Below are positions 61,536-64,000 of a DNA stretch of 64,000 bases, piece by piece. Origin of the DNA: Flavobacterium denitrificans DSM 15936 (GTDB lineage Bacteria; Bacteroidota; Bacteroidia; Flavobacteriales; Flavobacteriaceae); NCBI RefSeq assembly GCF_000425445.1, contig NZ_AUDL01000017.1, positions 34,852 to 98,851 on the forward strand. The letters run 5' to 3'. A model generated the notes under the pieces. That model was not told the origin of the DNA. It ran no database searches and saw only the letters and a list, made by a program, of their open reading frames with translations. Position 1 is the stretch's first letter; each line of letters begins with the position of its first letter. Position numbers and translations under genes: made by a program.

Positions 61536-62438
61536 ATGATTAATTTGGAATGGTTGAGAACTTTTAGCTGTATATATGAATGTAATAATATAACAGAAGC
61601 TTCAAAAAAATTAAATATGACTCAACCTGGAGTTAGTAAACATTTATCTGCCTTGGAAAGCCATATTGGAAAAAAATTATTTGAAAGAACTACTCGGAAA
61701 TTAGTACCTACCGAATATGGAAAATTTTTATATTCACAAGTTAATAATCCATTAAGTGAATTAGAAAAAGTAGAATATTATTCAAGTCAAAGAACAAAAA
61801 AGCAACGATCTGCAATAACAATTGGTTGTACAACAGACTTTTTCAAGAAAGAATTAATGCATCATATTTATACTTTTGACATGTATATAGTGACCCAATT
61901 TGGAAATGAAAAAGAATTGATTGAAGCTCTTGAAATGGAAAAAATTCAATTGTTGGTTGGAATAAAAAAATACGATACTTACGACCATCAATTCACATAC
62001 TTAAAGAATGAAGAGTTGGAATTAATTTGCTCCAATTCTATTGTTATTCCAGAGAATATTGAAAAAAATGATAAGCAATTCATCACATGGCTACAAAATC
62101 AAACTTGGTTTACATATGACAATAACCAAAATGATATAAAAAAGTTCTGGGATTCTAGATTTAATACCAGTCCTAGAATAGTTCCAAGATATATTTTGCC
62201 CTCTTATTTGGACACAATAGAAGCTTTAAAAAATACTAATGGATTTAGTATAGTTCCTAAACATTTATGCGATGAAGCGTTGGATAAAAATTTGATTAAA
62301 ACACCAATTAAGTCTTCTAAAATAATAGAGCAAAAATTATTTTATTCATTCAAGCTGAAGAATAACAAGTTGAAAGAAGTTAACCTTTTTATAGAGAAGA
62401 TGAATAAAAATAATTTGCCCGATTCCTCCGACATGTAG
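61536..62438 (+). CDS. LysR-family transcriptional regulator
   Basis: I start at ATG 61536 (300 residues) because MINLEWLRTFSCIYE is the standard LysR N-terminus; the frame stays open upstream but would run into the divergent azoreductase gene. The winged helix-turn-helix covers about 1-60 (NITEASKKLNMTQPGVSKHLSALESHIGKKLFERTTRKLVPTEYG). The effector-binding domain follows, with ITIGCTTDFF. It probably controls the divergent azoreductase in response to an aromatic or quinone signal, which is inferred from arrangement. Confidence 0.88.
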   Translation: MINLEWLRTFSCIYECNNITEASKKLNMTQPGVSKHLSALESHIGKKLFERTTRKLVPTEYGKFLYSQVNNPLSELEKVEYYSSQRTKKQRSAITIGCTTDFFKKELMHHIYTFDMYIVTQFGNEKELIEALEMEKIQLLVGIKKYDTYDHQFTYLKNEELELICSNSIVIPENIEKNDKQFITWLQNQTWFTYDNNQNDIKKFWDSRFNTSPRIVPRYILPSYLDTIEALKNTNGFSIVPKHLCDEALDKNLIKTPIKSSKIIEQKLFYSFKLKNNKLKEVNLFIEKMNKNNLPDSSDM

Positions 62439-62532
62439 CCAACGATAGCGAAGATTTGCAATCTGTGCCTGCAAAGAAAATCAAAATTATAGAAACAAAA
62501 AAGCTTAAGAGAAATCTGAAGGTTTTGTCTGT

Positions 62533-62556
62533 GTAGCAGGAACAGGACTCGAACCA
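62533..62556 (-). other. tRNA 3'-end-like fragment
   Basis: On the minus strand this reads TGGTTCGAGTCC then TGTTCCTGCTAC, which has the T-loop GTTCGAGTC and an acceptor 3' strand. The 5' half of a tRNA is absent and the T-stem partner is mutated, so it is not functional. Such fragments arise when an element integrates at a tRNA 3' end. Confidence 0.5.
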
Positions 62557-62754
62557 TAATTTATTATTGTGATTTTCTATAAAATTGAAGTATTATAAAA
62601 AAATAGCAAAGATCTGGTTTTAAAAGGGCCAATTAAAATTGTATTTTATTTGTATCTCATGCTCATTTAATAGTATTCAATGTTAGAAAATTAATTTCTG
62701 GGAGTGAAATTCACAAAATATTTCAAATCTAATTTTTCTCTAAAAACAATCGTT

Positions 62755-62950
62755 TCAATTTTTGCTCTGTAATTTTTGATACTCAAAGATATTCAGATTG
62801 TCCAAATGCTTATGTCTTTTATTTATATTGTAAAATTTTTCAATATAAGCAGAAATTGAAGATTCAGCATCTTGTTTGTTGCGAAAGCTTTTTTGATATA
62901 TTACCGTTGTGAGTGGAATAATCGAATTTCAAAGAATCAAATACCTTAAT
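62755..62950 (-). pseudogene. IS3-family transposase remnant (C-terminal end)
   Basis: Minus-strand frame from 62907 to a stop at 62755-62757 encodes 50 residues including YQKSFRNKQDAE and AYIEKFYNINKRHKHL. This matches the end of the integrase core of IS3-type OrfB proteins (YI..YN..R.H..L). Continuing upstream in another frame gives KVFDSLKFDYS, like the SLK segment before it, so a frameshift has occurred near 62908. No start or the DDE catalytic region remains. Confidence 0.6.
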
Positions 62951-63083
62951 AGGATGTGCTTACGATTATGATGTTACAAATATTGGGAATTATAATGGAG
63001 GCTCCTATGAAAGTTTTGTCCGCTTAGACTTATTTGCCAATACAAAATCTAGAATAACTACCCAGAGTTTTTTTAGACTGTAG
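62922..63083 (+). pseudogene. PorP/SprF-like C-terminal fragment
   Basis: An open stretch without a start codon encodes IGCAYDYDVTNIGNYNGGSYE and ends TTQSFFRL. The pattern of a YDY strand, a GxYNGGSYE turn and a final FF resembles the C-terminal strands of PorP/SprF-type outer-membrane proteins linked to type IX secretion. It overlaps the IS3 remnant on the other strand, suggesting the gene was truncated by that element. Assignment is from pattern memory only. Confidence 0.35.
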
Positions 63084-63329
63084 TTATCCTGAAAGTATGG
63101 CTGGAATGGTTTTCCTCTTGCAGTGGAAAGAATTTTTATTCTGTTGTATCGTCTTATTTGTTGATATTGAATGTTTTGTCGGATAAAATTTATATATACC
63201 TTAATCTATAAGTTTTAAAACTTTTACTGGCAAAAACAAATCTATTTTCAAAGGAACTTTGCACTTTCAAATCTAGGTGTTTGAATTTTAAGACCTTATA
63301 AAATAATTAAATACATAATAATTATAGTT

Positions 63330-64000
63330 ATGAAAAATAGATTACTTCCTTTATTTCTTGTTCTAGGATCTATTTCAGCTTATTCGCAGGTTGGTATTGG
63401 AACCTTGACTCCAAATAAATCGGCACAGTTAGAAGTTCTTTCAAATGACAAGGGTATTTTGATACCAAGAGTTAAATTAACTAGCACAACAGATGCTGTT
63501 ACAATTACGAATGGTAATGTAAATAGTTTATTAGTTTTTGCAACTGATACTATTGGTGATATCAAGCCAGGTTACTACTATTGGTATGATGACAAGTGGA
63601 ATAGAATAGTTGTTTCGGGTGAAAATGCTGTAACTCCAGGTACGGTTATTTATAATCCTACTACTAATCAATTTGCTTATATTGACAATAAAGGAGATTC
63701 GCACATAATTAATATTACTGATATAATAAAAGCTAATGAAGTTATAACGACTATAACTAACAATGGTGGTGGAACATATACTTATAAAAATGAAGCAGGA
63801 GACGAGGTTGTAATTAACGTTATAGGTGATGTTGCTAATAACTTCCAGACTATCGTAAACAATCCTACCGTGACTAACATCATAAAGGAGATTGCTAAGA
63901 AGATAGAAGGGGATGTAACCTACAACGCGACTACCCAGCAGTTCAGCTATATTGATGCCAACGGCGATTCAAAAGTAATCAACATCAGCGACCTTGTGAA
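63330..64000 (+). CDS. Repetitive exported surface protein, start only (continues beyond window)
   Basis: From ATG 63330 the frame is open for 223 codons to the window edge. A signal peptide ends near SAYSQ (residue 20), followed by VGIGTLTPNKSAQLEV, the usual opening of Bacteroidota surface proteins with this style of N-terminus. Internal repeats begin: residues 105-134 (TVIYNPTTNQFAYIDNKGDS) and 195-223 (DVTYNATTQQFSYIDANGDS) are alike, a period of about 90. A large adhesin-like protein, perhaps exported by type IX secretion, is likely; the C-terminal sorting domain is out of view. From about 63820 the DNA becomes noticeably more GC-rich. Confidence 0.75.
   Translation, partial: MKNRLLPLFLVLGSISAYSQVGIGTLTPNKSAQLEVLSNDKGILIPRVKLTSTTDAVTITNGNVNSLLVFATDTIGDIKPGYYYWYDDKWNRIVVSGENAVTPGTVIYNPTTNQFAYIDNKGDSHIINITDIIKANEVITTITNNGGGTYTYKNEAGDEVVINVIGDVANNFQTIVNNPTVTNIIKEIAKKIEGDVTYNATTQQFSYIDANGDSKVINISDLV

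Larger units (their letters stand above)
62439..63329. other. Degraded intergenic region with mobile-element and gene remnants
   Basis: An 891-bp stretch without an intact gene. It holds a small inverted repeat AGATTTGCAATCT at 62452-62464, a tRNA 3'-end-like fragment at 62533-62556, an IS3-type transposase remnant at 62755-62950 (minus) and a PorP/SprF-like C-terminal fragment at 62922-63083 (plus). The section 63084-63329 shows nothing clear besides the leader of the next gene. Confidence 0.6.

Noticed and set aside
62533..62556. Functional tRNA gene
   Set aside because: No anticodon arm, D arm or 5' acceptor strand can be found next to it; only the 3' end is preserved.

Overview
The window looks like a soil or plant-associated Flavobacterium-type chromosome (Bacteroidota). 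DNA is AT-rich. SusC/SusD pairs and a hybrid two-component regulator are present, Bacteroidota-style promoters (TAnnTTTG) occur, and recognisable Shine-Dalgarno sites are absent. Most of it is a carbohydrate-utilisation supercluster. No recognisable tRNA, rRNA or CRISPR array is present, apart from a tRNA 3'-end fragment.

Layout. (1) 1-7120, minus strand: a pectin/galactan-like operon of GH35, GH2 and GH28; the GH28 runs off the left edge. (2) 8035-19344, plus strand: a hemicellulose block of cytoplasmic GH43, secreted GH43, a CE6-CE1-CE1 triple esterase, GH95 and GH3. (3) 19486-23625: a hybrid two-component sensor/regulator. (4) 24190-39854, plus strand: a SusC/SusD pair followed by a small unknown exported protein, two PAP2/vanadium-haloperoxidase-type proteins, two large CRTAC1/FG-GAP propeller lipoproteins, a DoxX-like membrane protein and an outer-membrane beta-barrel. 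This is not a standard polysaccharide locus and is the most unusual part of the window. (5) 40234-46335: GH3, a GPH-type sugar symporter and a YyaL-type thioredoxin-domain lipoprotein. (6) 46878-60433: a second hemicellulose block of GH97, two GH43, a GH8 Rex-like enzyme, CE1, GH9 and CE1, with a convergent second GH9. (7) 60835-64000: azoreductase and LysR as a divergent pair, a degraded stretch with IS3-family, tRNA-end and PorP/SprF-like remnants, and the start of a repetitive surface protein.

How the parts fit. The GH43, GH3, GH8, GH95, GH97, CE1 and CE6 set is what is expected for a decorated xylan such as cereal glucuronoarabinoxylan. Esterases would remove acetyl and feruloyl groups, GH43, GH95 and GH97 would strip arabinose/xylose and galactose-type caps, and GH3, GH8 and cytoplasmic GH43 would reduce xylo-oligosaccharides to sugars imported by the GPH symporter. 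No GH10 or GH11 endo-xylanase is visible, so backbone cleavage must come from the GH9 proteins or from elsewhere. Two hemicellulose operons 37 kb apart share nearly the same promoter, with a palindrome centred on AACCGGTT at the upstream element. A third copy precedes the cytoplasmic GH43. This suggests one LacI-type repressor, not encoded here, controls all three, alongside the resident hybrid regulator.
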